Of a DNA stretch of 50,916 bases, positions 1-9,452 are shown piece by piece. The first letter of the stretch is position 1; each line of letters starts with the position of its first letter. The notes beneath the pieces are model-generated. The model saw only the letters and a program-made list of their open reading frames with translations. It ran no database searches and was not told the DNA's origin. The stretch is from Martelella mediterranea (GTDB taxonomy: Bacteria; Pseudomonadota; Alphaproteobacteria; Rhizobiales; Rhizobiaceae): assembly GCA_003001975.1 (NCBI GenBank), contig PVUG01000021.1, positions 1-50,916 of the forward strand, in the 5' to 3' direction. The translations under genes and the position numbers were made by a program.

Positions 1-75
1 AAGGTGCGTTCGACTTGCATGTGTTAAGCCTGCCGCCAGCGTTCGTCCTGAGCCAGGATCAAACTCTCAAGTTGA
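1..75 (-). rRNA. rrs: 16S ribosomal RNA, 5' end only
   Basis: The reverse complement carries the universal 16S 5' segment: the 27F primer site lies at 48-67, followed by the GACGAACGCTGGCGGCAGGC block and the start of variable region V1. The gene is transcribed leftward, and all but its first 75 or so bases lie outside the window. The mature 5' end is placed near 75 because alphaproteobacterial 16S usually begins with CAACTTGAGAG; processing may shift it by a few bases. Confidence 0.97.
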
Positions 76-520
76 ATATGAGAATTTTATCCAAGCTAAA
101 TCACGTTCACTAGCATCTTCGCTTTCGCTATAACGCTTGTGTTGTTCAAATTACCGAAAAACAGCCTCAGCTGTTTCAGTAAGAATTGACGGAAACCTAT
201 ATATGTTCGAACACCTAAATGTTCATACACACCTTAGATCCGCGCATCACTGCGCAAAATCCAAGCAGTTTCCTAAAACGTGACCGCTTCTTAAGTCTCT
301 TTGGTAAGCCCGAAAGCCTACCGACAAAGCCGCTCGCCACGTTTCTCTTTCTTCATTATGCAATTGTCCAAATAACCGATGTGGAGATCACCACATCCAA
401 ATACCATTCCGCGTGCCAAAACCCTGAAGTTCAAACACGTCAATCAGCGAAGCTAATCGGCGGAAGTGAAGTCAACATCGCTGGTCGCGAGAGCGACCGT
501 CGACCCCGTCGGTGATGCGC
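76..520 (-). other. rRNA operon leader, no gene
   Basis: About 445 bases separate the mature 16S 5' end from the predicted rrn promoter at 521-549. The stretch is clearly richer in A and T than the coding DNA around it and I see no credible protein gene in it. A 98-codon open frame on the plus strand has no family resemblance and no good ribosome binding site. It is read here as transcribed leader, removed during rRNA processing. I did not find a convincing boxA antitermination sequence by eye. Confidence 0.7.
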
Positions 521-549
521 ATATAGGGTGAAACGTCCTTCGAAGTCAA
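521..549 (-). promoter_or_regulatory. rrn operon sigma70-type promoter
   Basis: On the minus strand TTGACT (549-544) and CTATAT (526-521) are separated by exactly 17 bases, a strong housekeeping promoter pointing at the 16S gene. The predicted start is near 513. Directly upstream (about 553-580) is an A/T-rich tract containing runs of A, in the place where an UP element binds the alpha subunit C-terminal domain. It is divergent from the P1 hydrolase gene starting at 672. Confidence 0.75.
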
Positions 550-671
550 CACGTGATTTTCAAAAAAAGCAAAAAAGCGTCATTGTCCGGAATTCCGGGT
601 TCGCAATTCGCCCTTTATCGCGATGGACGCAAATTGCTGGTATCACGGGCGGAAGCCATACGGAGCGGATC

Positions 672-1664
672 ATGCATAATCTCATTACCGATATTTCCGG
701 CATAAGCGTCGGCCATGCGCAGGACCGTCAACTGGCCTCCGGGGTGACGGCGATTGTCTTCGACCGGCCGGTTATTGCCTCGGGGCTCTCGCTTGGCGGT
801 GCCCCCGGCAGTCGCGACCAGCTGCTGCTTGATCCCGCCCGCAGTGTTGAGACTGTCGATGCGTTTGTGCTGTCGGGCGGCTCTGCCTTCGGGCTCGACG
901 CCGCCGGCGGTGTGCAATCCGGTCTTCGTGCCGACGGTCGTGGACTGGCGCTTGGATCAGCCCGCATACCGATCGTCCCCGGAGCAATCCTGATGGACCT
1001 GCTGAACGGCGGGGACAAGGACTGGGGTTTGCACGCCCCCTACCTCAAGCTCGGCTACGACGCCTACCGGGCAACAACCCACGGCGCCTTTCCCCTCGGA
1101 ACGGTTGGCGCGGGGACGGGTGCAACCACCGTCAATCTGAAAGGCGGGCTTGGTTCGGCCAGCGCCGAGACGGCTGACGGCTTTCGGATCGGCGCACTTG
1201 CCGCGGTCAATGCGATGGGGAGCGTGACCATCGGGGACGGGCCGCACTTCTGGGCGGCTTCGCTGGAAGACAATGGCGAATTCGGAGGGCTTGGGCACCC
1301 GGACGCCATTTCGAAAGATGCCGCTAAGCTGAGGATCAAGGGCGGGCCGACCACGGCCACCACGCTCGGCGTTATCGTCACCGATGCCCGCTTGACCAAA
1401 CAACAGGCCTACCGCCTGGCGGTCATGGCGCATGACGGTTTTGCCCGGGCGATCCACCCGGCCCACCTGCCGTTTGATGGCGATACGGTGCTGTCTGCAG
1501 CGACCGGCGAAAAGCCGGCCCCCGACGATCTTGCCTTTGCAGAAATCTGCCTTGAAGCCACGCGCACGATGGCGCGGTCCATCGCGCGTGGTGTCTATGA
1601 AGCAGAAACGCTCCCGCAAAGGGGAGCGCTTCAAAGCTGGAAAGACAAATTCGGGAAGGGCTAG
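672..1664 (+). CDS. P1 family peptidase (NylC/DmpA-type Ntn hydrolase)
   Basis: A 330-residue protein of the P1/S58 family, autoprocessed hydrolases that include DmpA aminopeptidase, beta-aminopeptidases and the nylon-oligomer hydrolase NylC. Visible family blocks are LSGGSAFGLDAAGG near residue 75, GTVGAGTGATTVNLKGG near 140-156, and TTLGVIVTDARL at about 230. By alignment from memory with NylC (cleaved before Thr267), the nucleophile should be Thr230; the residue before it is Ala rather than Asn. The start at 672 was chosen over the upstream in-frame ATG at 528 because family similarity begins there and GGAG sits 6 bases before it. There is no signal peptide, so it is probably cytoplasmic. 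The substrate (D-amino peptide, beta-peptide or amide) cannot be read from sequence. It converges with the efflux channel gene only 3 bases downstream. Confidence 0.9.
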   Translation: MHNLITDISGISVGHAQDRQLASGVTAIVFDRPVIASGLSLGGAPGSRDQLLLDPARSVETVDAFVLSGGSAFGLDAAGGVQSGLRADGRGLALGSARIPIVPGAILMDLLNGGDKDWGLHAPYLKLGYDAYRATTHGAFPLGTVGAGTGATTVNLKGGLGSASAETADGFRIGALAAVNAMGSVTIGDGPHFWAASLEDNGEFGGLGHPDAISKDAAKLRIKGGPTTATTLGVIVTDARLTKQQAYRLAVMAHDGFARAIHPAHLPFDGDTVLSAATGEKPAPDDLAFAEICLEATRTMARSIARGVYEAETLPQRGALQSWKDKFGKG

Positions 1665-1667
1665 CCC

Positions 1668-3065
1668 TTATTGCGCGGCGTAACCACCGCCAATCGCGAC
1701 ATTGAGCGCGACGAAATCGCCCGCCTGCTGGGCAATCGCGTCGGCAAGGCTCGCCTCGGCATCCGACACGGCGCGCTGGGCATCAAGAACGTCCAGCAAC
1801 GAGGTTGCACCGTCACGATAGCTCGAGGTCGAAAGTTCCAAAGCGTCGCGGTAGGAGGCAACCGTTGCCCGCAATGCCGAAACGGTCCGCCCGTCGCGCG
1901 TGACGACGGCGAGCGCCGATTCGACTTCCTGAACGGCGTTGAGAACCGTCTGTTTCCAGGTGAGATAGGCCTGGCGGGCTTGCGATTCGGCACTCGAAAG
2001 GTTGGCGCGCAGGGCGCCACCATCGAAAATCGGCAGGCTGAGCGTCGGGCCGAACGACCATGACGTCTGCCCCGCATTTCCAAGAGAGCTGTCGGTGATG
2101 CTTGCCTGCAGCGTGCCGCTGAGCGAAATCGTCGGGTAAAGCTGCGCTTCGGCAACCCCGATATTGGCCGTTGCGGCAGCAAGATTACGCTCGGCTTCGC
2201 GGATATCCGGACGGTTGCGGATCAGATCGGCCGGTACGCCGGAGGACAGACGCGCATGGGTCACCGGAATCGGCTTCACCTTGTTCATCTGGTCGATCAG
2301 CGTTGCTGCCGGCAAGCCCATCAGCGTGGACAGTGCATAGACCTGCTGACGATAGGACGCTTCAAGCTGCGGAATACTGGAAAGCTGCGCGTTGACGAGA
2401 CCTTCCGACTGCACGACGTCAAGCCGTGACGCCGCACCGGCATCAAGCTGGAACTGGGTCAGGCGGAAGGTTTCACGGCGGCTTTTGAGATTGGAACGGG
2501 CGATCGTCAGGCGTTCCTGATAAAGCCGTGCATTGATATAGGCATCGATCAGGCTGGAGATGAGCGTCAGCTTGGCGACATCGGCGCTGGCATAGGCAGC
2601 GTCAAGCTGGGCCACCGCCGCTTCCCCCGAACGCTGATAAAGACCGAAGAGATCGAGAACCCAGGAAATCGGAACCGATCCGCCGAAGGTATTCGAGGTC
2701 TTGCGGGCCTGAGGCGACGCGCCGTCACCGCCGGCACCCGCGCCGGTATCGTAGCCCTGCAGATTGACCTGCGGATAACCGCCCGCCGTCGAGGTGACGA
2801 CATTGGCCTCGGCCTGAACAATCGCCTCGAGCGCCTGAAGAACCGAAAGGTTCTGCGCCATGCCGGCATCGACATAGGAGTTCAGCAACGGGTCGTTAAA
2901 ACTCTTCCACCAGGCAACTTCCGTGACATCGCCCACGCTCTGGCTGCTGCCTTCGGAAAATTTGTCCGGCAATGCCGTTTCCGGCGCCACGTAGTCCGGG
3001 CCGACAGCGCAGCCGGCCAGCAGGAGCAACAGAAGCGGTACGGGGGTAACGCGGCTCAACACCAT
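1668..3065 (-). CDS. RND efflux outer membrane channel, NodT family lipoprotein
   Basis: A 465-residue TolC-like outer membrane factor. The N-terminus is a lipoprotein signal ending in the lipobox LLAG-C, followed by GPDYVAPE, the usual start of mature NodT/OprM-type proteins. Two OEP repeats follow, with the conserved NRPDIREAERNLAAATANIGVAEAQ-type helix in the second half (quoted in part: RPDIREAERNL). The start at 3065 gives a normal lipoprotein leader and has AGGA 9-10 bases upstream; a longer frame from 3134 would add 23 residues that do not fit a signal peptide. It is the third gene of the efflux operon, 98 bases after the pump gene. A 7-bp GC stem-loop (3126-3144) sits in that gap and may lower its expression relative to the pump. 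Confidence 0.93.
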   Translation of the reverse strand: MVLSRVTPVPLLLLLLAGCAVGPDYVAPETALPDKFSEGSSQSVGDVTEVAWWKSFNDPLLNSYVDAGMAQNLSVLQALEAIVQAEANVVTSTAGGYPQVNLQGYDTGAGAGGDGASPQARKTSNTFGGSVPISWVLDLFGLYQRSGEAAVAQLDAAYASADVAKLTLISSLIDAYINARLYQERLTIARSNLKSRRETFRLTQFQLDAGAASRLDVVQSEGLVNAQLSSIPQLEASYRQQVYALSTLMGLPAATLIDQMNKVKPIPVTHARLSSGVPADLIRNRPDIREAERNLAAATANIGVAEAQLYPTISLSGTLQASITDSSLGNAGQTSWSFGPTLSLPIFDGGALRANLSSAESQARQAYLTWKQTVLNAVQEVESALAVVTRDGRTVSALRATVASYRDALELSTSSYRDGATSLLDVLDAQRAVSDAEASLADAIAQQAGDFVALNVAIGGGYAAQ

Positions 3066-3163
3066 GGTCTCAATCCTGTCATCTCGGCACGTCCGAACGG
3101 GACGGCCTACCCTTACTGTTTTAGACGCCGGCACGAGGCCGGCGCAATATCGTTAATTTTGTT

Positions 3164-6100
3164 TTAAACGATCTGTTGCTCTTCTGCCGATTTGTCTTCC
3201 TTCTTGCCGATGCCCATAACCCGGCAAACGGCGACGAAGAAGGACGGCACGAAGAAGATGCCCAGTGTCGTTGCCGCCAGCATGCCGCCGAACACGGCAA
3301 TACCAATGGCGTTCTGCGCGGCAGACCCCGCACCGGTTGCCAGCACCAGCGGCGTCACGCCGAGGATGAAGGCAAGCGAGGTCATGATGATCGGCCTCAG
3401 ACGCATGCGGGCCGCGTGGACTGCCGCATCAAAGAGCGAATCACCCTTGTCGCTTTGCTCACGCGCAAACTCGACGATCAGGATCGCGTTCTTTGCCGCA
3501 AGCCCCATGGTCGTCAGCAGCCCCACCTTGAAGTAGATGTCGTTGGACTGACCATCGAGATTGGCCGCAACAACCGCACCAAGGATACCCACCGGCACTG
3601 CCAGAATGACCGAGAACGGAATACTCCAGCTTTCATAGAGCGCGGCAAGGCACAGGAACACGAACACAATCGACACCAGATAGAGGTAGGCGGCTTCGTT
3701 ACCGGAAATCACCTGCTGCAGCGACATATCCGTCCAGGCCACCGTAAAGCCGCCGGGTGAAGATTCGACCTGCGAGATCAACTGGTTCATGGCCTCACCA
3801 GAGCTGAAGCCCTGATTGGTCGAGCCCTGAATATCGACCGCGGTGTTGCCGTTATAATGCGACAGCGACGGGGCACCGGTTGTCCAGTCGATATCGGTGA
3901 AGGCCGAGAACGGCACCATTCCACCGCTCGAATTGCGGGCATACCACTTGTAGATATCCTCGGGCTGCATGCGGTAGGGCGCATCGCCCTGCACGTAAAC
4001 CTTCTTCACCTTGTCGTTCAAAGTGAAGTTGTTGATGTTCGTGCCCGCATAGATCGTGGACAGCATACCGGTGGCTTCCGCAATGCTGACACCATAGGCA
4101 CCGGCCCGCTGCTCATCGATATCGATCAGCATCTGGGTTTCATTCGGCAGCGTATCGGTACGAACCTGGGCGGCAATACCGCCAGTGTTCATCTGCTGAA
4201 TGATGCGCTGTGTGGTGGCAAGAGTTGCCGCCTGGCCCTGATTGCCGCTGTCAACCACAAAGCCGGTCCAGCCGGTCGACTGACCAAGACCCGGAATTGC
4301 CGGCGGTTGAACAACATAAACCTGAGCATCGCGAACATGCGTGTAGAAATAGCCGTTGGCACGCTGGGTGACCGCCGCTGCCGTCAGGCTTTCCGCCGTC
4401 CGGTCTTCGAACGGCTTCATCTGAACGAAGGCCATGGCATAGTTCTGCCCCTGCCCGGCAAACGAGAAGCCCAGCACGCTGAACACGGCCTCGACGGCAT
4501 CGGATTCATCGTTGCGGAAATAATTCTCGACCTGCGTGGTAACGGCTTGCGTACGGTCCGTCGTCGCACCTGTCGGCAGATTGACGAGCACGAACAGAGA
4601 GCCCTGATCCTCATCCGGCAGGAAGGATGCGGGAAGCTGTACGAAGTAGTGATAAACACCGAACAGCAGAACAGCGAACACCGCAAAGACGATGATCGGA
4701 ACCTTCAACAGGAAGCTGACGGCCCGAATGTAGCCATCGGTCAGGCTGTTGAAGCCGCGATTGAACATGCCGGAGAGACCGCGGTCCTTCTTGGTCGGAT
4801 CCACGGGTTTCAGCATGGTGGCGCACAGTGCCGGCGTGAAGATCATCGCGACCAGCACCGACAGGACCATCGCAGCAACGATCGAGATCGAGAACTGGCG
4901 ATAGATGATACCGGTGGAACCGCCGATGAAGGCCATCGGAATGAACACCGCCGTCAGCACCATCACGATACCGATCAGCGCGCCGGAGATTTCACCCATC
5001 GATTTCTGAGTGGCTTCCTTCGGCGGCAATCCGTCCTCATGCATGATGCGTTCGACGTTCTCCACCACGACGATGGCGTCGTCCACCAGAAGACCGATCG
5101 CCAACACCATCGCGAACATGGTCAGCGTGTTGATCGAGAACCCGGCAAAGGCCAGAACGCCGAATGCACCCAACAGCACGACCGGCACCACAAGGGTGGC
5201 GATCAGCGTCGCCCGAAGGTTTTGCAGGAAGATCAACAGAACGAAGAAGACGAGCACGATCGCCTCGAACAGCGTATGCACAACCTGTTCGATCGACAGT
5301 TCCACGAACGGCGTCGTATCATACGGATAGATGATCTCGACACCTTCCGGCAGGGTCGGCCTGATGGTGTCCATGAAGTCGGTTACGCGCTCCGACGTCT
5401 GAACCGCGTTGGCACCATTGGCAAGCTCGATCGCAAAGCCGGCGGCCGGAGAGCCGTTATAGAATGTGCTGAACTGATAGTAACGCTGACCCAGTTCAAC
5501 CCGCCCGACATCCGAGATTGTCACCGTCGCACCGTTTTCGGTGGTCCGCAGGATGATGTCTTCGAATTCCTTGACGTTTTCCAGCTGGCTGGAAGAAACG
5601 GCGGTGATGGAGAGCTGTTGCCCCTTCAGCGAAGGATTGTCGCCGACGTCACCAACAGCAACCTGCTGGTTCTGCGCCTGAATGGCGTTGGAAACGTCGG
5701 AAACCGTCAGATTGTACTGATTGAGCTTGTAGGGATCGAGCCAGACGCGCATTGCATAGGGCGTATAGAAGCCCTGAACGCTGCCGACACCGTCAAGTCT
5801 GGAAATGGAATCGTTGATATTACTGTCGATGATGTTGCCGAGATCGGCCGGCGAATAATTGTTGTTCTTGTCCGTCAGCGCCACCACCATCAGGAAGCTC
5901 GACGACGAACGATTGACCGTAATACCGAGATTGCGAACAATATCCGGCAGCTGCGGCTGCACCAGTTGCAGCTTGTTCTGCACCTCGACCTGGGCGATTT
6001 CCGGATCGATGCTCGGCCCGAAGATCACCGAAATCTGGGCCATACCGGGGCTGGACGTCGACGTCAGGTAGAGCATGTCGTCGAAGCCGGAAAGACCGTC

Positions 6101-6298
6101 CTCGATAACGTTCGTCACCGTGGTTTCGACCGTTCGCGCACTGGCGCCGGGGAAGGTTGCCGTCATCGAGATCGTCGTCGGCGCGATCTGCGGATACTGG
6201 GAGATCGGCAGCTGCGAGATGCCGAGACCGCCGATCAGCATGATCACGATGGCGATCACCCAGGCGAAAACCGGTCTGTTGATAAAGAAATTAGCCAT
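3164..6298 (-). CDS. RND multidrug efflux pump, HAE1 family (AcrB/MexB/BepE-like)
   Basis: A 1044-residue inner membrane proton antiporter, normal length for the HAE1 family, which exports drugs, dyes, bile salts and plant phenolics. It opens with MANFFINRPVFAWVIAI, the family hallmark. The proton relay is intact: Asp406-Asp407 in GLLVDDAIVVVENVERI (TM4) and the Lys of GLAAKNAILIVEFA (TM10). Two large periplasmic loops and twelve membrane segments are apparent. It lies 48 bases after the adaptor gene and is co-transcribed with it. The orthologue in Brucella is BepE, but I cannot tell which paralogue this is. A long open frame on the opposite strand is a codon-bias shadow. Confidence 0.96.
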   Translation of the reverse strand: MANFFINRPVFAWVIAIVIMLIGGLGISQLPISQYPQIAPTTISMTATFPGASARTVETTVTNVIEDGLSGFDDMLYLTSTSSPGMAQISVIFGPSIDPEIAQVEVQNKLQLVQPQLPDIVRNLGITVNRSSSSFLMVVALTDKNNNYSPADLGNIIDSNINDSISRLDGVGSVQGFYTPYAMRVWLDPYKLNQYNLTVSDVSNAIQAQNQQVAVGDVGDNPSLKGQQLSITAVSSSQLENVKEFEDIILRTTENGATVTISDVGRVELGQRYYQFSTFYNGSPAAGFAIELANGANAVQTSERVTDFMDTIRPTLPEGVEIIYPYDTTPFVELSIEQVVHTLFEAIVLVFFVLLIFLQNLRATLIATLVVPVVLLGAFGVLAFAGFSINTLTMFAMVLAIGLLVDDAIVVVENVERIMHEDGLPPKEATQKSMGEISGALIGIVMVLTAVFIPMAFIGGSTGIIYRQFSISIVAAMVLSVLVAMIFTPALCATMLKPVDPTKKDRGLSGMFNRGFNSLTDGYIRAVSFLLKVPIIVFAVFAVLLFGVYHYFVQLPASFLPDEDQGSLFVLVNLPTGATTDRTQAVTTQVENYFRNDESDAVEAVFSVLGFSFAGQGQNYAMAFVQMKPFEDRTAESLTAAAVTQRANGYFYTHVRDAQVYVVQPPAIPGLGQSTGWTGFVVDSGNQGQAATLATTQRIIQQMNTGGIAAQVRTDTLPNETQMLIDIDEQRAGAYGVSIAEATGMLSTIYAGTNINNFTLNDKVKKVYVQGDAPYRMQPEDIYKWYARNSSGGMVPFSAFTDIDWTTGAPSLSHYNGNTAVDIQGSTNQGFSSGEAMNQLISQVESSPGGFTVAWTDMSLQQVISGNEAAYLYLVSIVFVFLCLAALYESWSIPFSVILAVPVGILGAVVAANLDGQSNDIYFKVGLLTTMGLAAKNAILIVEFAREQSDKGDSLFDAAVHAARMRLRPIIMTSLAFILGVTPLVLATGAGSAAQNAIGIAVFGGMLAATTLGIFFVPSFFVAVCRVMGIGKKEDKSAEEQQIV

Positions 6299-6346
6299 TC
6301 AATATTCCTCGAGCGCTTGGGTTCCGGAGCCTGAACACCTTCACGC

Positions 6347-7594
6347 TCAACCGTTTCCGCCAGATGCCGATGAACCCGACGCATCGCCGCCGGAGCTTGA
6401 GCCGGACGAAGCGCCCGAGCCGGAATCCGCATCAACGACAACGCCCTCTTCATTGATCTTCACCGGTACGGGCGTGACGTCGGTAACGCCGCCGACCAGA
6501 CGCTGGAAGCCATCGACGATGAGACGATCACCATCGGAGACCTTGTCGGTGACCAGCCAGGCGTTGTTGGAAACTTTCACATTCTGGAAAATCCGCGTCT
6601 CGATCTTGTTGTCGCTGGTCACGAACATGGCGGAGACCTTGCCGCCGGCCTCGATCTGGGCGGCGAGCTGCGGAATGAGGAAGCCTTCTTCCTCGGCAAC
6701 CGTCAGCGTGGCACGCACGAACATGCCGGGCAGCAGAACATTGTCGGGGTTGTCGAAGACGGCACGCAGATTGACCGTGCCGGTCGATTCATTCACCGTC
6801 CGCTCGGAAACGTCGAGATGACCGGCAACCGAATAGTCGCTGCCATCGTCAAGCTCGACGACAACCTTGACGCCGGAAAGGTCCTGCTCGCTCTTGAAGT
6901 CCGGGTATTTGCCCGACGCGCTCAGAACCTGCGCGGCAGATTCATACATGTCGACATAGATCGGATCGAGCTGATTGAGACTGACCAGAGCCGAAGAGGA
7001 CGACGGCGAAGCCAGGTTACCGATCGAAATATTGGAAACCCCCAGAACACCGTCAAACGGAGCGGTAATGTCGGTATGGCCGAGATTGATCTCGGCGGTC
7101 TTGACCGCTGCCTTGGCTGATTCGACGTCGGCCAGCGCCTGTTCGTAGGAGGTCTGGGCGTCGGTCAGCTGAATTTCGGTAGCGCCCTGATTGACGATCC
7201 GCTTGTAGCGTTCGTAATTGGCCTCAAGGCCCGGCACCGTGGCATTCGCCTTGTCGAGCGAAGCCTGAGCCTGCGCGAGATTGGCTTCGTAAGTATCCTG
7301 CTCGATCTGATAAAGCAGATCGCCGGCCTTCACGAAAGCACCATCCTTGAAGGCCTTTTCGGTAATGATACCAGTAACCTGAGGACGGACTTCGGCGGAA
7401 CGATATGCAACCGCACGCGCCGGAAGCGTCGTGGTGATCGGCACCGTCTGCTTTTCAAGTGTAATAACGCCGACCTGGGGCGGCGGCATCTGTGCCCCGC
7501 CCTGTTGTTGCTTACCGTCATCACTGCACGCGCCGAGCGCAACTGCAAGAACACTAACAACGGCAATCGGAAGCTTGCGCGACAGCATGGGCAC
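6347..7594 (-). CDS. RND efflux periplasmic adaptor (membrane fusion lipoprotein)
   Basis: A 415-residue AcrA/MexA/BepD-like adaptor that links the HAE1 pump to the outer membrane channel. It has a lipoprotein signal (lipobox ALGA-C at about residue 23), a lipoyl half-motif around RPQVTGII, a coiled-coil hairpin rich in Ala/Gln at about 105-170, and a matching half GHTDITAPFDGVLG. The last 30 residues are a low-complexity Ser/Gly/Asp tail, longer than in most relatives. AGGT lies just before the start at 7594; a second ATG two codons on is equally possible. It is the first gene of the adaptor-pump-channel operon, and the 142-base gap upstream should hold the operon promoter and the TetR operator. 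Confidence 0.94.
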   Translation of the reverse strand: MPMLSRKLPIAVVSVLAVALGACSDDGKQQQGGAQMPPPQVGVITLEKQTVPITTTLPARAVAYRSAEVRPQVTGIITEKAFKDGAFVKAGDLLYQIEQDTYEANLAQAQASLDKANATVPGLEANYERYKRIVNQGATEIQLTDAQTSYEQALADVESAKAAVKTAEINLGHTDITAPFDGVLGVSNISIGNLASPSSSSALVSLNQLDPIYVDMYESAAQVLSASGKYPDFKSEQDLSGVKVVVELDDGSDYSVAGHLDVSERTVNESTGTVNLRAVFDNPDNVLLPGMFVRATLTVAEEEGFLIPQLAAQIEAGGKVSAMFVTSDNKIETRIFQNVKVSNNAWLVTDKVSDGDRLIVDGFQRLVGGVTDVTPVPVKINEEGVVVDADSGSGASSGSSSGGDASGSSASGGNG

Positions 7595-7716
7595 CTATCC
7601 AGAAAGTAAGATCAAACAATGGGCACTTTCTTAACACAATCCCGATCGCACAGAAACTCAATATCTTGCGTACCGAAACAGGCTGCGAAAGCTCGCCAGA
7701 TGACGAATTCGTTTTG

Positions 7717-7740
7717 GTGACGTATCGCAGATAACGTCAC
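7717..7740. promoter_or_regulatory. Inverted repeat, candidate TetR operator
   Basis: GTGACGT (7717-7723) and ACGTCAC (7734-7740) form perfect 7-base arms 10 bases apart. A second perfect palindrome, ACGAATTCGT, lies at 7703-7712. Both are between the tetR-type gene and the efflux operon; the first overlaps the regulator's stop codon. There is no T-run, so a terminator is less likely. Size and place fit a TetR dimer site, but no such site is proved. Confidence 0.35.
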
Positions 7741-8339
7741 TTTACAACGCGATTTTTCAATCCGCCGTCAATTAATCCAACAATTAATTGCGTTTTATCA
7801 ACCAGTGTTGCGGGCACGGCACAGGCAATCATCCGCGGGTTGAGCACGCATCCCAGCATGTCGACGATGGCCGATGCGTCGAGCGCGGGGTCCCCTGCGC
7901 CGTAGATCCCGGCCTCCATTCCCTCTGCGATCAGTGACGAAAGCTTGTCTTCAACAAGGCGGCGGTAGATCCGGCCGCCCTTGGAAGGATCTTCCAGCAC
8001 CAGCGGGATCATTTCGAAAAGATACTGGTTTTCCCGCTTGTCGTGAAGGTGCTCGCGCGCAAGCCGGGACAAAAAGACGACCAGACGCGTGTCCGGCGGA
8101 TCGCTCGGATCCTCGACGGAACAGCGTTCGGCAATACGGCGGGCATGGCGATAGGCAATCGCGCGCCCGAGCGTGAGCTTGCTGCGGAAATGCTTGAACA
8201 CATTCGCCGGCGACATGCCGAGTTCGCCGGCAATATCGGCTATCGAAACCGCACTGTAGCCGCTTGCACGAAACAGACGTTCCGATGTCTCAAGGATCGC
8301 CTCCCGTGTTTCTTCGGCCGATCGCCTTGGTTTACGCAT
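7737..8339 (-). CDS. TetR/AcrR family regulator, probable efflux repressor
   Basis: A 200-residue one-component regulator. The N-terminal helix-turn-helix spans about residues 10-55 (ETREAILETSERLFRASGY, then SIADIAGELGMSP and NVFKHFRSK); the rest is a helical ligand-binding domain. The start at 8339 is preferred to an upstream ATG at 8354 because GGAGGGGA precedes it at normal spacing. Its ATG shares one base with the TGA stop of purC (TGATG), so translation is probably coupled. By position directly before the adaptor-pump-channel genes it most likely represses that operon, as BepR does in Brucella. The inducer is unknown. Confidence 0.9.
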   Translation of the reverse strand: MRKPRRSAEETREAILETSERLFRASGYSAVSIADIAGELGMSPANVFKHFRSKLTLGRAIAYRHARRIAERCSVEDPSDPPDTRLVVFLSRLAREHLHDKRENQYLFEMIPLVLEDPSKGGRIYRRLVEDKLSSLIAEGMEAGIYGAGDPALDASAIVDMLGCVLNPRMIACAVPATLVDKTQLIVGLIDGGLKNRVVK

Positions 8340-9304
8340 CACTCCCCTCCCCAATGCGCCTCCGGATAATAGGCCGCAAGGTTGGCGCGCACGCGGTCCT
8401 TCACGCTCTCGCCGCTTTCATCGGGAACAAAGCGTTTGCCGGTGATCATCTCGAACGCCCGGGCATAGACGCCCGAAGCCGCCTCGATCACATCCTGCGG
8501 GATTTCCGGAACTGGATCCGAATAGGGATCGCAGCGCGCCACCACCCACGACCGGATGAAATCCTTGTCGAAGCTTTCAGGCCGTTCGCCGGCCTCAAAC
8601 CGGGCCTGATAGCTTTCGGCCATCCAGTAGCGGCTCGAATCCGGTGTATGGATTTCATCGGCCAGCAGAAGATTGCCATCACGATCAAGCCCGAACTCGT
8701 ATTTCGTATCGGCAAGGATCAGCCCCTGCCGCGCCGCCAGCTCCTGACCGCGCGCAAACAAGGCCAGCGCCTTTTCCGAGACCTCGTCCCACCGCGCCTG
8801 GCTCAAGAGACCGCGTTCGACAATCTCGTCTGCCGTCAGCGGCTCGTCATGCCCGCCATCGAAAGCCTTGCTGGTCGGCGTAATGATGGCTTCGGGCAGT
8901 TTTTCGTTGTCGCGCATACCATCGGGAAAATCGAAGCCGTAAAGCCTGCGTTCACCGCGCTTGTAGCGGGTCAAGACCGAGGTATCGGTCGTGCCTGCCA
9001 GATAGCCGCGGACGATGATCTCGACCGGCAGAATATCCAGTCGCTTGCCGACGACGACATTCGGGTCAGGATAGGCGACAACATGATTGTCGGCGATATC
9101 GGCGGTAGCATCGAACCAGAAGCGGGCAATCTGCGTCAGAATTGCCCCCTTGTGGGGAATGGAAGCCAGAACCCGGTCGAAAGCGCTGATACGGTCGGTC
9201 GTGATGATGATCCTGCGCCCATCCGGCAGGTCGTAGTTCTCCCGCACCTTGCCCTTGTAATAGCCGGGCAGTTCGGGAAAAAATGCTTCGTCGAGAATGC
9301 GCAA
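8339..9304 (-). CDS. purC: Phosphoribosylaminoimidazole-succinocarboxamide synthase
   Basis: SAICAR synthase joins CAIR and aspartate using ATP in the eighth step of IMP synthesis. Family signatures are [15 protein letters not shown] near the N-terminus, [22 protein letters not shown] and [14 protein letters not shown]. It is of the long (about 320 residue) type rather than the 250-residue PurC found in pur operons of many rhizobia, so a second purC elsewhere is plausible. The start is uncertain: a TTG at 9304 has GAAGGA 7 bases upstream and matches the usual MRILDEA-type N-terminus (321 residues); an in-frame ATG at 9376 would give 345 residues but has a poorly spaced ribosome site. It is translationally coupled to the tetR-type gene. 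Confidence 0.92.
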   Translation of the reverse strand: MRILDEAFFPELPGYYKGKVRENYDLPDGRRIIITTDRISAFDRVLASIPHKGAILTQIARFWFDATADIADNHVVAYPDPNVVVGKRLDILPVEIIVRGYLAGTTDTSVLTRYKRGERRLYGFDFPDGMRDNEKLPEAIITPTSKAFDGGHDEPLTADEIVERGLLSQARWDEVSEKALALFARGQELAARQGLILADTKYEFGLDRDGNLLLADEIHTPDSSRYWMAESYQARFEAGERPESFDKDFIRSWVVARCDPYSDPVPEIPQDVIEAASGVYARAFEMITGKRFVPDESGESVKDRVRANLAAYYPEAHWGGE

Positions 9305-9452
9305 GAAAACGTCCTTCAGTCGTATCGGTGAGCCGTGGCTCTGTTGCAAAATGTTGCAAAGCCGTTCGACCCTCATTACAGATTGTTCACCTATACGGCA
9401 ATCATATTGAGTAGTGAACGTATTGCCCGCGTTCCGGGGTTCGGCAGCTTTC

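Noticed and set aside
219-515. 98-codon open frame before the 16S gene
   Set aside because: It lies in the rRNA leader, lacks a ribosome site and resembles nothing known.
3126-3144. GC stem-loop between the RND pump and channel genes
   Set aside because: No T-run follows and the genes form one operon, so it was not called a terminator; noted only in the channel entry.
3857-6334. 825-codon open frame on the plus strand
   Set aside because: It lies fully antisense to the RND pump gene and its product is a His/Arg/Asp-rich shadow with no family resemblance.
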